Counted from the stretch's first letter, positions 1 through 11,245 are shown. The stretch: 64,000 nucleotides of DNA from Endothia cerciana (GCA_026119935.1 JALRMH010000004.1:372001-436000), one strand, 5' to 3'. The notes: generated by a model from the letters alone, not told the origin. Numbers and translations: made by a program.

Positions 1-1
1 C

Positions 2-2704
2 CTAACGCAATTCCCGAGCGATAGTTTGCTGCTCAGCGGTGACTGTATCGTCAACGAAAGCATGCTGACAGGAGAGTCGGTGCCCGTCTCCAAGGCTCCA
101 GCTACAGACGACACTCTGAGAGACATGAATCTGTCAGCATCGCAAGTAATGCCGGAGATTGCACGACATTTCCTGTTCTGTGGCACCAAGATCATTCGAG
201 CCAGGAAACCCCAGGACGACCGGAACGAGGAGGCCGTGGCGCTGGCCATGGTCGTGCGGACAGGCTTCGACACAACGAAGGGCGCTCTGGTCCGATCCAT
301 GCTCTTTCCCAAGCCGTCCGGGTTCAAGTTCTACCGGGACTCGTTCCGCTATATAGCAGTGATGGGATGTGTGGCTCTGGTGGGATTCACAGCATCATTT
401 GTCAACTTCATACGCTTGGGGTTGGCTTGGCACCTTATCATTGTTCGGGCGTTGGATTTGATCACCATCGTCGTGCCGCCTGCCTTGCCTGCCACGCTGA
501 CAATCGGCATCAACTTCGCGCTAAACCGACTGAAGGCGAAGCAGATATTCTGCATCAGCCCACAGAGAGTCAATGTTGGCGGCAAGCTGGATATCATGTG
601 CTTCGATAAGACTGGCACGCTCACTGAGGATGGCCTGGACATCCTGGGGGTGCGAGTAGTAAACCGAGCCGCGAACCGGTTTGACGAGGTGCTCACCGAT
701 GCAGCGACAATGGCCCCCCGAGCAGAGTCTGCCGCCAACGGGGCCCATCCTCCATCTTGCGATATGCAGAAAGCGGCTCTCTACACAATGGCCACGTGTC
801 ACTCCTTGCGATCTGTCGACGATGAGCTCGTGGGAGACCCGTTGGACGTCAAAATGTTTGACTTCACTCGGTGGACATACGAAGAAGGCCAGCAGAGCTC
901 CGGCGGTGATGATGACGAGGAGAACCTAGGTCTCTCACCATCGGTCGCGAGGCCGCCGCCAGACATGGCCCATGAATTGAGCAGCACCAACAGGTTTGGC
1001 GAATCCGTGCCTCTTGAGTTGGGCGTGCTCAAGTTGTTTGAGTTTGTCTCTCAGCTCCGCAGGATGAGCGTCATTGTTCGTACATTTGGCCAGCAGAGCG
1101 GAGACATCTACGTCAAGGGAGCACCGGAATGCATGCGGGAGATCTGCCGACCAGAAACGTTCCCGTCGGACTACGCCGAGCAGCTGGCTTACTACACCCA
1201 TAAGGGCTATCGGGTCATCGGGTGTGCCACAAAGCACATCAAGAAGCTGACCTGGGTCAAGGCCCAGAAGATGACGCGTGCGGATGTCGAGTCTGACCTT
1301 GACTTTGTCGGCTTCATCATCTTCGAGAACAAGCTGAAGCCCACCACGGCGGCGGTGCTCGATGAGCTTTTGCAGTCCAATATTGGCGCGGTGATGGTCA
1401 CGGGAGACAACATCCTAACAGCAATCAGCGTTGCAAGAGAGTGCAACCTGATCAATAAAACCGCGCACTGCTTCGTTCCTCGTTTCGTCGAAGGACACTC
1501 GAGAGATCCTGAAGCAAAGTTGCAGTGGGAGAGCATCGACAACCCTTCCTACTCACTGGACGAGAGGACACTGGTGCCCCTACCAGCACCAGTGGAAGGA
1601 GACGCCTCACTCCCGTACAACATCTCTGATCTACGCAACTACTCCATTGCCGTCAGCGGCGAAGTCTTTCGCTGGATTGTCGACTTCGCCCCCGTGGAGG
1701 TCCTCCACAGGATGCTCGTGACCGGCAAGATATACGCGCGCATGTCACCCGACGAGAAGCATGAGCTCGTCGAGAAGCTCCAGAGCATCGACTACTGTGC
1801 TGGCTTCTGCGGCGACGGCGCCAATGACTGCGGTGCGCTGAAGGCCGCAGACGTGGGCATCTCGCTATCCGAGGCCGAAGCATCAGTCGCAGCCCCATTC
1901 ACCAGCCGGGTCTTTGATATCACCTGCGTGCCAGAGGTCATCCGCGAAGGCCGCGCAGCCCTCGTTACCAGCTTCAGCTGCTTCAAGTACATGAGCCTGT
2001 ACTCGGCGATCCAGTTCTGCTCCGTGTCCTTCCTCTATGCGTCCGCCTCCAACCTCGGAGACTTCCAATTCCTCTTCATCGACCTCGCGCTTATCCTCCC
2101 CATCGCGGTGTTCATGTCCTGGGCGGGGCCGTTTCCCGAGCTCTGCCGCAAGAGGCCTACCGCGGACCTTGTTTCCCGCAAGGTCCTGACGCCTCTGATC
2201 GGGCAGATGTGCATCTGCATCCTCATCCAGGCCGTGTCGTTTGTGGTCGTCCGGAAGCAGCCATGGTTCATCCCACCGAAGGTGAATCATGACAAGTCGA
2301 ACATCAAGAACTCGGAGAACACAGCGCTGTTCTTGGTCAGCTGCTTCGAGTACATCCTCTCGGGGGTGGTGCTCAATGCCGGCCCGCCGTTCCGCGTCGG
2401 CGTGAGGAAGAACTGGCCGTTTATGGCGACTATTGGCGTGACGCTAGTAATCACGCTGTATATGGTGGTGGGGCCTGCACACTGGCTGACGAAGGCAATG
2501 CAGCTGACCAAGACCAGCTGGGATTTCAAGCTGTTTCTTGTCATGCTGGGTTTGATCTATGTCGGTGCTGCGTGGACCGGCGAGCATCATGTATTCCAGA
2601 AGCTGGCGAGGGTCATTGGCAAACTCAGACAGGCTGCCACTGGGAGAAGAAAGCAGAGGAAACAATATAAGATCATCAGGGAGGAGATGCTGGGGCTGGT
2701 GTAG
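2..2704 (+). CDS. YPK9: P5B-type cation-transporting ATPase (YPK9/ATP13A2-like), 5' partial
   Basis: The frame is open from the left edge, so the N-terminus lies outside the window and about 900 codons remain. It keeps the A-domain motif MLTGESVPVS, a PPALP motif in the first visible transmembrane helix pair (about nt 475-490; PPALP marks P5B rather than P5A, which has PPELP), the phosphorylation motif DKTGTLT (Asp near nt 605), the VTGDN motif (near 1396-1410) and the hinge GDGANDCGALK (near 1810). Several hydrophobic helices follow. P5B ATPases of fungi sit in the vacuolar membrane; animal ATP13A2 exports polyamines from lysosomes. That transport role is family knowledge, not visible here. 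No intron is apparent in the visible part. The C-terminus ends in a basic tail (GRRKQRKQ). Confidence 0.94.
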   Translation, partial: LTQFPSDSLLLSGDCIVNESMLTGESVPVSKAPATDDTLRDMNLSASQVMPEIARHFLFCGTKIIRARKPQDDRNEEAVALAMVVRTGFDTTKGALVRSMLFPKPSGFKFYRDSFRYIAVMGCVALVGFTASFVNFIRLGLAWHLIIVRALDLITIVVPPALPATLTIGINFALNRLKAKQIFCISPQRVNVGGKLDIMCFDKTGTLTEDGLDILGVRVVNRAANRFDEVLTDAATMAPRAESAANGAHPPSCDMQKAALYTMATCHSLRSVDDELVGDPLDVKMFDFTRWTYEEGQQSSGGDDDEENLGLSPSVARPPPDMAHELSSTNRFGESVPLELGVLKLFEFVSQLRRMSVIVRTFGQQSGDIYVKGAPECMREICRPETFPSDYAEQLAYYTHKGYRVIGCATKHIKKLTWVKAQKMTRADVESDLDFVGFIIFENKLKPTTAAVLDELLQSNIGAVMVTGDNILTAISVARECNLINKTAHCFVPRFVEGHSRDPEAKLQWESIDNPSYSLDERTLVPLPAPVEGDASLPYNISDLRNYSIAVSGEVFRWIVDFAPVEVLHRMLVTGKIYARMSPDEKHELVEKLQSIDYCAGFCGDGANDCGALKAADVGISLSEAEASVAAPFTSRVFDITCVPEVIREGRAALVTSFSCFKYMSLYSAIQFCSVSFLYASASNLGDFQFLFIDLALILPIAVFMSWAGPFPELCRKRPTADLVSRKVLTPLIGQMCICILIQAVSFVVVRKQPWFIPPKVNHDKSNIKNSENTALFLVSCFEYILSGVVLNAGPPFRVGVRKNWPFMATIGVTLVITLYMVVGPAHWLTKAMQLTKTSWDFKLFLVMLGLIYVGAAWTGEHHVFQKLARVIGKLRQAATGRRKQRKQYKIIREEMLGLV

Positions 2705-3302
2705 GGGCACTGGACCTCCTCTCCCACAAGAGCTTAGGGTGGTGGCGCAATGGGTCAAAGCGGTATAGATCTGAAATGGCTCCCTAAATCTGTCTACGAT
2801 ACCATGGCATAGCGTGGTGAAAGCAGCCTGCTTACTTCTTGTTGACACTGTGGTGCTATCAATATTGTGGAAATTTCTACATGAATCTTTGGGGGGGGGG
2901 GGGGTTCGTGCAATTGCAGATCGCTTGAGCCTCATCTCATCTTGTGCTACCAAGTTTGAGGTAGATCTGGTGGGAAATCGCACCCTGAATGTTTCACGGC
3001 TGGACCCTCCCGTACCTGCACTATGACCGCATGACTCCTGAAAGGTAGACTCACTTAGGCTCAACAATAAACCGCTGAACCTCTTGAAACTCAAATCCCT
3101 CTCACAGGAGATATGCAACTGCTGTTGTCCTCGAGGTTCATTGTCTTCTTTTTTTTTTGTGCTTCAATTTAGTGTCTAATTTGAGGCCCAATTGGCTTGT
3201 GAGTTGCTCCAACTGAACCTCAAAGAGGACGTGCATCTCGGGTACTGTCCTTGTCGCTAGCGATTGGCTCAGGTGAAGAACACACAGCATTGAAGACTCA
3301 AG
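2705..3302. other. intergenic, with a 14-nt G run
   Basis: No gene recognised. It holds the 3' side of the P5B ATPase and the promoter side of the methyltransferase gene. A run of 14 G lies at 2891-2904 and a T-rich patch near 3150-3160. Confidence 0.6.
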
Positions 3303-4719
3303 ATGAATTACGGTGAGCCCCTCACACCTCACCCCTCCCCTTCCTCCTGTGTGTGTTATATTCCACAAATGCACAACCCGTTTTGGTCCCCCACTGGTGG
3401 ACGCCCCCCAACTAACCCCACGCAGACGCCCTCCTCGACACTGTCCTCGACAGCGGCTACCTCCCGCACGCGGTCATCCGCGCGGGGATCCGGCGGCAGC
3501 TGCGGCAGCGCCTGGACGAGATCCGGTCGGACAGCGCGTCCTTGGCGCTGCAGCGCAAGATGGACTACATCGCGGCCTCGCGCGCGCGGCCCATCGCCGT
3601 AGAGACGGCTGCGGCCAACGCGCAGCACTACGAGGTCGGCACGGGCGTGTACCGGCAGACGCTGGGCCCGCGCATGAAGTACTCGTCGTGCCTGTACCCC
3701 AAAGGCGGCGAGACGCTGGGCGAGGCGGAGGTGGCCATGCTGAGGGCCTACGTGGAGCGCGGGGAGCTGAGGGACGGGATGGCGGTGCTGGACCTGGGGT
3801 GAGTTCCCGAGCTTCTTGTGTTTCCCTCGTCAGACTTCTCTGCTGCAACGTTATGGAGGGGATGAAGGAAGGGAGACGAGATGTAAAGATGAGAGTAGAA
3901 AGACCTTTCCTTTGCTGATGATGAGTTTCTGTCGCAAAGGTGCGGCTGGGGCTCGGGGGCGCTTTTCTTCGCTGAGATGCTGCCCAACTCCAAGGTTACC
4001 GCTTTCTCAAACTCCAAGACCCAGAAGCAGTACATCGACGCCAAGGCGGAGGAGAAGGGTCTGAAGAATCTGACTGTCATCACGGGGAATGTGGTCGACT
4101 ATGAGTTCGAGCCCGAGAGCTTTGATCGGGTTGTCTCGATCGAGGTGAGTGATCATGCTCTTGCCCCCCTCTCGAGTAAGCCTCACGCAGGCTAGTATTG
4201 ACTGTCCGGAAGATGTTTGAGCACATGAAGAACCATGAGAAGCTCATGGAAAAGGTGGCAAGGGCGCTGAAGCCGGGCGGGAAGCTCTTCCTGCACATCT
4301 TCTGTCACAAGGATACCCCGTACGACTACGAGGAGGGCTGGATGACGACGCACTTCTTCACTGGCGGCACGATGCCGTCTCTGGACCTGTTGCTATATCA
4401 CCAGAAGGACCTCAAGATCGAGAAGCAGTGGTGGGTGAACGGGATGCATTATTCCAAGACCTGCGAGGTGAGTCGCCGCTATTGGGAGAAAGCAGCGGCG
4501 CGCGCGCGTGCTGACATGACGAAGGACTGGCTCTCGACGATGATCAAGAACAAAAAGGAGCTGTGGCCACACCTTGTCGAGACGTATGGCGAGGAGAACG
4601 CTTCCACATGGTACAACAGGTGGCAGATCTTCTACATGGCTTGCTCCGAACTGTTTGCATTCGAGGGAGGTGACACCTGGGGGGTCGGTCATTATCTGTT
4701 TCAGAAGCCTAGCTCATGA
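3303..4719 (+). CDS. SAM-dependent methyltransferase, CFA-synthase / coclaurine N-methyltransferase-like
   Basis: Four exons: 3303-3312, 3426-3798, 3940-4144, 4213-4719, giving 364 residues. The first exon is only 10 nt (M-N-Y plus one base); the intron after it runs from gtgagc to gcag and keeps frame. Joining exons 2 and 3 recreates motif I, VLDLGCGWGSG, the SAM-binding loop, and exon 3 ends in VSIE just before MFEHMK, both typical of the class I fold of cyclopropane-fatty-acyl-phospholipid synthase and plant coclaurine N-methyltransferase. The upstream YEVGTGVY/ YSSCLYPKGGETL block is also characteristic. The substrate cannot be told from sequence: fungal members are largely uncharacterised. 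The exon order, motif spacing and C-terminus (VGHYLFQKP) support an intact gene. Confidence 0.9.
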
Positions 4720-4963
4720 CCATCATCCCACAAGATGCGTCCCCAATGAATCCACCTCGTAGATAGATCTAATCTCGACTTAACGAGTCCTCAATCTGCT
4801 GGTCCTTCGACTTCGCGTGACCCGTCCAAGCCCTCTGCTGGTCGTGCCATTTGACTCTTCCATAACTCTGCTTGCTCCGAAAACGAGCCGTATGACCGTA
4901 ACGCCGAGGTTCTAGTGACCGTGGGTATAACCCGTGCCTGGGTTCCCCCGAAAGGTCGATCGA

Positions 4964-5288
4964 CTAGTGGTCCCAAGGGTGCTTCAAGCCGAACAACACC
5001 GGTCCTATGATTCCAACAGCGTCAGTAAGCAGCTTCAGTATATCTATGCAGGGACCGCCTTCGGGTGGAAGTCTCTCGGGACAGGCAGTTACGGACCGTC
5101 CTTCTTTGCGCGATACATCAACTATAGTAGGTTGTCAGCAATGGCTCGTCCTTCAATCGGCTCGAGCAAAGGGGAGAGCGTACGAAAAACCACATGCTCG
5201 CGCCCAGGCCCGTCGCGAAGAAGCGGTAGGTAGGCGGGACATTTGGCTTGAAGGTGGACGGGAAGCCCTTGAAAGGTTGGGGAGCCAT
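4964..5288 (-). CDS. complex I accessory subunit, NDUFB2-like (plant/fungal type), 56 aa
   Basis: A very small gene hidden by its introns. Exons on the minus strand: 5288-5184, 5121-5097, 5004-4964; total 57 codons including stop. Exon 1 starts MAPQPFKGF and ends GASMWFF; exon 2 encodes LMYRAKKD; exon 3 ends GLKHPWDH. The pattern MWFF-LMYRAKKDGPVL-HPWDH matches the plant and fungal NDUFB2-like subunit of mitochondrial NADH:ubiquinone oxidoreductase, a single-span protein of the membrane arm. Phases agree at both junctions. The second intron has an unusual donor (gtccgt); its branch region carries ctgac. The gene is convergent with the methyltransferase (245 bp apart) and divergent from BUR1. 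Confidence 0.8.
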
Positions 5289-5790
5289 CTTGTCGTAGTA
5301 TGGGTCTGGTTGTGAGGGTCAAGTTGGGGCTGAGAGGAGTGACTGTCGTCGACCTCGGGAGGTGTCGTGAAGTCGGAGTTGGAGGGAAGCTCTTGTTGCA
5401 GCTCCACTGTGATGCACGGCAGTGCCCATGTCAAGACTTGGTCTGTGCACTGACCCCTACTACGTACATAGTACTACGGTACCTCTTGGCCCCTGCACTT
5501 CACTCCCAGTCCAACAAGTGATGGCGCGCACTTGGAACTTTCAACTTTCCACCCTCCACAACCTTTCCCTTTCTTTCAGTCGCCGTACTCTGTCAGTCAT
5601 CTTTCTCAGCACACAATATACCGGGAGATCCAGACATGTTTCAAAGGCCTCTGTCCCTTGTGTGAACCTGTGATGCAGAGTCCTGACGCCGAAAGCTCGA
5701 AGCTCAGCCTGATTCCATCCGCACCACCCTGCTTCCTCCATCACTCACTGGCGCGCCGCAACTACGAGACACCGGACCGCCTCACCCACG
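5289..5790. promoter_or_regulatory. divergent promoter region, NDUFB2-like / BUR1
   Basis: About 500 bp between two start codons on opposite strands. Pyrimidine-rich stretches (for example around 5530-5600) precede the BUR1 start. No specific operator was identified; the assignment rests on gene orientation. Confidence 0.5.
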
Positions 5791-7647
5791 ATGAGCGCAT
5801 CATCTTTCGGTGCCGGCGCGATCACCTCGCCACACTCTTTTGCCGTCCAGCACCAGCGCCCGAAGAACAGCTTCGTGGGATGCTCCCGCATCGGCGACTA
5901 CGAACTCTTGGGCAAGCTGGGCGAGGGGACGTTTGGCGAGGTTCATCGCGCCAGGTCAAAGAGGACTGGTGCCGTCGTGGCGCTGAAGAAGATCATTATG
6001 CACAACGAGAAAGATGGGGTAAGCTGGGGAGGACTTCGGGAGTGGTGGCGCATCTGGCGCTTGGGCGATCACTGACGCGCAACACTTAGTTTCCCATCAC
6101 GGCCCTACGGGAGATCAAACTGCTCAAGCTGTTGTCGCATAAGAACGTTCTCAAGATGGAAGACATGGCCGTGGAGCATCCGCCCAGGAGCAGTGGGTTC
6201 AGAATCTGCCCCAAGCCACGACAGCGGTCCACTGACATCGTATTCATCAGCCGACAAGCGTAAGAAGCCTATCATCTATATGGCCACGCCGTACATGGAC
6301 CACGATCTCTCAGGGCTGCTCGACAACCCCTCAATCAAGTTCACCGAGCCGCAGATTAAGTGCTACTTGCAACAGCTTCTCGAGGGCCTCAAGTACCTCC
6401 ACGAGAACAAGATCCTACACCGAGATATGAAGGCAGCCAACCTTCTCATCAGCAACAAGGGCATTCTCCAGATCGCAGACTTTGGTCTGGCGAGGCTGTA
6501 CGACGAGCCACCACCAAAAAAGGGCTGTGGAGGTGGCGACGGCAGGCGTGACTATACTAGTCTTGTGGTTACGCGCTGGTACAGACCTCCCGAGCTGCTT
6601 CTACATCTCAAGAAATACACAACTGCTATCGACATGTGGGGCGTCGGGTACGTAACCCCGATACTAGAATCTGCTGTGGTCTGCGCTTACCGTGATACAT
6701 AGTTGCGTGTTCGGAGAGATGCTCTGGGGCAAGCCGATCTTGGCCGGCGAGAGCGACAGCCACCAGTTAGAGATCATCTTCGATCTGTGCGGGACACCCA
6801 CGGATGAGAACATGCCTGGCTGGAGGCAGCTCCCTGGAGCAGAGGCCATCAAACCACGACCGCGACAAGGCGACTTGAGTCACCGATTTGGCAAGTGAGT
6901 AATGATGCCGCCGGGAAAATCATTGCCAGGGAGAGCGCGACTAACACAGGCATTAGATATGGGCCAGGGGCTGTGTCTCTCCTCAAACAACTGCTCCGCC
7001 TCGATTGGAAGAAGCGCATCAATGCCATAGATGCACTCGAGCATCCTTACCTTCACACTGCTCCCTTACCTGCCAGGCCTAGCGATCTGCCCGCCATGGA
7101 GGAAAGTCACGAACTCGACCGCAGAAAGTTCCACGACAGGAAGGCCGCACTACCTCCTGCTCCTAAAGGTGGCACCGTTGGGCGCGGACCTCAACACGGG
7201 ACCGGCGGACCGGACGCTGCGTTCAACAGCGGTGACGGCTTCGGAGGGCGCAACGGCATGAACGGTGGCCGATACCCTCAACCATCACAAAGAAACGGGC
7301 CAGGTCCTGGCGAGAGAATGCCAGCCTGGTCAAGAGGTCCTCATGGGCTCCCCCCACGACCGCCTCCCACACTTGACAACTACGGCAGTGGACACAGGGA
7401 CAGGGACCGGCCACCTCGCAGTAGAGGCGGGGGAGGTGGTGGTAGGGGCGACACGGATGGTTATGGCCGTGGTGTTCGGAACGACATCGACACGTACATC
7501 CCCAGCTATGCGCCAGAACGCACGGACCGATATGAGCAAGATCATCGACGACGAGATCGAGGAGAATCGCACCGAACACGGAGTCGATCGCCAGTCGGGT
7601 CACGAATCGCTGACCGGGGAGAGCGGGACCACAGAGATCGTAGGTAG
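5791..7647 (+). CDS. BUR1: cyclin-dependent CTD kinase BUR1 (CDK9-type)
   Basis: Five exons: 5791-6018, 6090-6192, 6251-6647, 6703-6894, 6957-7647; 536 residues to the first stop. The kinase domain shows GEGTFGEV (residues 44-51), the catalytic Lys in VALKK, the cyclin-binding helix PITALRE (the CDK9/BUR1 version of PSTAIRE), HRDMKAANLL, DFGLARL and the T-loop VVTRWYRPPELL. Family role: with cyclin BUR2 it phosphorylates the RNA polymerase II CTD and Spt5 and promotes elongation. The tail is rich in G, R and D as in other filamentous fungi. Intron 2 uses gtgggt, a weaker donor, chosen because it alone joins HPPRS to TDKRKKP in frame. The TAG at 7645-7647 falls within the low-complexity tail, and the same frame stays open for 94 more codons to a TAA at 7930-7932; the true end is therefore uncertain. 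Confidence 0.92.
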
Positions 7648-7932
7648 TATCACGGCCATCGCGGTCAGATTCTCCGCCGGACACAGCATTCTCAATCGCG
7701 ACATGTTGGCCAAGAGCGGGTTTGGGACGATATTGGATGGCAATCCCGTCGTAGTGCTATTACGTATAGCCACGAAGAAAGCACTCGGCTGCGTGCCCCA
7801 GCACGTCAAGCGGGCTTTGGTGAGACCAACGAGGACCTTCGGTACGATGATGATGATGATTCTCGTGGTCGGCAGGATCCCGTTGCGTCAGATTACAGTT
7901 CATTGTACGACGAGCCGAACGACCGCACATAA

Positions 7933-9777
7933 AGTTCTGTCCCCGCGGGCGGACAAGATACTGCGTCAAACCCGGGGGTCAAGGTTTCAAGTGCCCCATT
8001 GGCAATATGGGGGGTTTCACTACAATAGAGCATCCACAGGAGTTCATGGTTTCAGGAAACGGGAGATAGTGCAACTCACCGAATGGATGGTACCAGCGTC
8101 TGCGTTCGGAGTTCGGCTGATTGTGTTTATCGCAGCAGAGGCAGTCTGGTCTTGGACCATTCTTCGGGCTGGTCGCAAGGATGGGCGGGCAGACAAGGCA
8201 GCCAGAGGAGGCTTGATACCGATTACTAGATTAGGAGGAGGTTGTTTAAATGCATCCAAAGCTAGGAGATACCTATTACACTCCAGTCTATCACACATCT
8301 CATGTATGGCGAGAATGGGGCGTCCGCAGAAATAATAATTTGTCTCGCCCTAATCACCTAGTCCGCATATTTTTCTGGTATAATTCCGGCCGTATGAGGA
8401 ACTCCCGTCGTAGTCGGATAATCTCCTGGATCGATATTCAATCCTCGGCGTTCGGGAGAGAATAAGAGGGTCGCTCAGCCCAATGAGCCTTAGTCTGCGT
8501 CCTACCCAAGCAGGAATACTTGTACGTAGCCAGGCCGCTTACTATGATGCCTCCACGAGGTGGACTTCCTGCTCCACTCTCGAGCATACAGGATATTTCT
8601 TCGCTCAGTAATGGTGGATAACTAAAGCTGCGCGGTCAGCAACAACACCGCGAAGCTGCTGTCCATAACTTCGACCCCCCTCAGCGGATCGTCCCGAGGA
8701 CCGGCTTCTCTGTCCAAGGGCAATCTGATCCGCGTCCACCACGATCGCCGGCGGTCGACGTTCCAAAATATGACCTTATTTCAACAATCCTGAGGCCGTT
8801 CAGCGGCACACAACCAGATTCTGCGGCGATACTGTCACCCGCTACGTTTATGAGCAGGGACTTGATCAGGTCAAGACTGGAGAGATCGCAGATAGTCTGA
8901 CACAACCGCGCTCGAGGCACGCAGGGACCTAGAGGTGGCCCGTTTTCGGGAGTAAAATGTGTCGAACTGCGGTGCTCGAATTCGCGATACCAACATGCTG
9001 TGAAGTTCCGCCCTGTTACGAGGAGCGGCACTCTCAGAGACTCCTATCGATCGGCGTTGGCGAGAGGTCTAGACTGTCTTGGGTAAAGAAGAAACAGCAC
9101 TTACTGAAACCCTATTAAAACCTACAATCTGGGTTCTGATTAATTATTATTATTATTATTGGGGTGTAGGTAACTGTTAATCATGTCCGTTGCTTTCCGC
9201 GAGTACAGGCAAGGCTGCAAACCCGTGCTCATATTACTGGAGTTTTTGCTCATACTTACTTTATACGGCTCAATCATAAGACGACTGCGCAGAGTGCTCT
9301 GTTTTGCCTGCATTGTGCACAAGTCGCTACCTCCCCCACTCGCACGGTTGGGTGTCCTGAGTATGCCTTGCCGCCTAGGTTGAACATGAGAATTTAGCCA
9401 GCCTGCAGTCGTTAAGCGCTGCTCCTGGCGACATGGGGCCGCAGGCCTCTTCTCATTGGCCCCAGATGAGCCGTGCTGCAGACAATTCCACGTCCCAGCT
9501 TCGACAACGAAGAGGCGGAGCCGTGAAATCGCTGCACCCTCCCCGGTTCGGATTAGTCAAATTACTAGCCCTGCCGCAGGTTCGTGGCTACCTGAAGGAG
9601 GGTCCGAACGACGTCTCAGCGGAAGAAGATAGAAAAAGGAGCGATTGGTGGGAAATGAATTGATGCTGTGGAAGGCAGAATTGGTCCTAACTGCAGTAGC
9701 TTGACTATCAAAACTTCCCAAATTCCCACATATCTGCAGCATCCTCCCTTGATCTCCTCGGCCTTCTTGGCTGGGCA
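7933..9777. other. intergenic, no gene recognised; (TTA)n microsatellite
   Basis: About 1.8 kb after the BUR1 tail. Several open frames exist on both strands (for example minus 8681-9031), but none resembles a known family or carries a convincing splice pattern. A short (TTA)n repeat lies at about 9142-9160. The 8230-8470 part is AT-shifted compared with neighbouring coding DNA. Confidence 0.5.
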
Positions 9778-10653
9778 TCAGCCTGTAACCCTCTATACTG
9801 CTCTTGCATACTCCTCTAGCTCTTGAACACTGAGAACAATGTCACTCTCTCCAGGGCCTGGGTTTCGTAAGAAAAGAAGTCTAAAGGATAACACTAGCGC
9901 GCTACTAACGATGCTGAATGTTGGTAGGACTGTCGGATTCTTAGTGATAGTGATAGTCTGCTGCAGCACTGGTGCTAGTGATCCTGTGGACTGGGTATTT
10001 GTCGCTCCAGGTTGTAGGACTAGTGTATCCTCTTCCTATCTCTCAATAATGATTTCTGATCGTCTTCAGTCCTATTTAATCAGAAGTATAATTTTCACAT
10101 TATAGTCTGATGCAGCGAACCACCATCTCATGTCTTGGCATAAGTATTGCTGGGACTTAGAGTACCTGGCCTTGATAACGAGTGTTGGCCAGATATTTGA
10201 TCTATCGCGCTCTAGAGATAGGCCTCCTGAAGAATCGCCCTGTCTGCTTCTATTACTAGCCCTAGTATTTAGTTTTATGTGATATATAGCAGCCCTTATA
10301 TTATTCTACCTGCTCTCTAGGCCTATACTAGAAATCTTAGAAGAGATTTTCTAGTATATGCCTATATACATAGCTTCGTGTAGTATAGATGGGATTATGA
10401 TAAAGAGTGTCCGCGATTTAGCATTATATCGGCGTAAGCAGACCTTAGGTCGTCGAGTTTCGCGATTAATAAGGTCGAAATCGATAGGATCAACAGCTAA
10501 TCAGATAGTCAGTATAAGATAGATCAGATCATAAAAGAAAAAAAAAATACCTGTGATTATAATCAAGTCTTTGGGACCAATACAGGCCATCTCCTGGTTG
10601 AATCGCTCGACAGTTGTGAATTGCATCTTCAGTATATCATCATCGTCTGCCAT
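9778..10653 (-). pseudogene. RIP-type relic of a dispersed fungal family (WPTLVIEAG-type protein)
   Basis: Reading the minus strand from the ATG at 10653-10651 gives MADDDDILKMQFTTVERF, then a 54-nt intron (10550-10497; gtattt donor, actgac branch, ttag acceptor), then one continuous frame from 10496 to 9778. It contains RETRRPKVCLRRYN, WPTLVIKA, MRWWFAAS, VKIILLIK, LQPGATNTQS, QQTITIT and LVLSFRLLFLRNPGPGESD, in the order I know from a common uncharacterised fungal family whose intact members read WPTLVIEAG-SES. Six in-frame stops interrupt it (10351-10353, 10306-10308, 10072-10074, 10066-10068, 10036-10038, 9793-9795), with no frameshift. Several TAGs sit where relatives have Trp, that is TGG to TAG (TpG to TpA), the change RIP makes. 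Function of the family is unknown; a PD-(D/E)XK/Uma2-like fold is only my guess from the P-LVIE motif. Confidence 0.82.
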
Positions 10654-11245
10654 CACAGAAGTCGGGGGTAGATATGGACAGAGGCGATGCGGCCATCGTG
10701 GATATAGAAGAGTTGAGACTTTAGAAATTGTGTTATGGTCGAGGTGTTTGTTGGTGGCAGAAGGAAGAAAAGAAAGGAGATCTTTGTTTGTCCAGGTTTG
10801 ATTGTCGATTCGCGCGTATTTGTTGGGGTGTGCTAAGTAGCCACGACTTGAGCCAAAACCGGCAGCCACTACACGCAGTTTTGGCCTGCCGCGGGACACT
10901 TGGTCAGCACTGGAGCTACCCTTGAAAGCCCCCATGGCGCAGCGATTTTAAGCCTTAATAGCGCAGCTGCAGCTGGCTGCACGGGCCCCAGGCCTCCCTT
11001 CTCAACGATCAGAACGGCCCTATCCCTTATAAACAAGACATGTCCCTCCAGAAGTAAGGCGCCAGGCCATTTCCAAACCCAATTTACACCTAGTTCAAAG
11101 CACACACACAGTCCGAACGATTGACCAGTTCCAAAGTCTTGCACTGAGTCACTGACTGCTGGCGGCAGGAAGCCTTCACATCTCTCCTCGAACCTTTCCA
11201 CGACCAATCTATAATTACCCAGCTCTTGCTGAAAGAACTTTGACC
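10654..11245. promoter_or_regulatory. divergent intergenic region between relic and ISG12-like gene
   Basis: About 590 bp upstream of both the relic (minus) and the ISG12-like gene (plus). The last 150 bp are rich in CA and CT, as is usual for fungal 5' leaders. No defined motif was identified. Confidence 0.4.

Noticed and set aside
7265..8335. 356-codon frame overlapping the BUR1 tail
   Set aside because: It is out of frame with the kinase, lacks conserved features and overlaps conserved kinase coding sequence only as a shadow.
10501..10935. 144-codon minus open frame as a complete gene
   Set aside because: Its upstream half is leader sequence; the real coding start is the internal ATG at 10653, and the frame then passes into an intron rather than ending at 10501.
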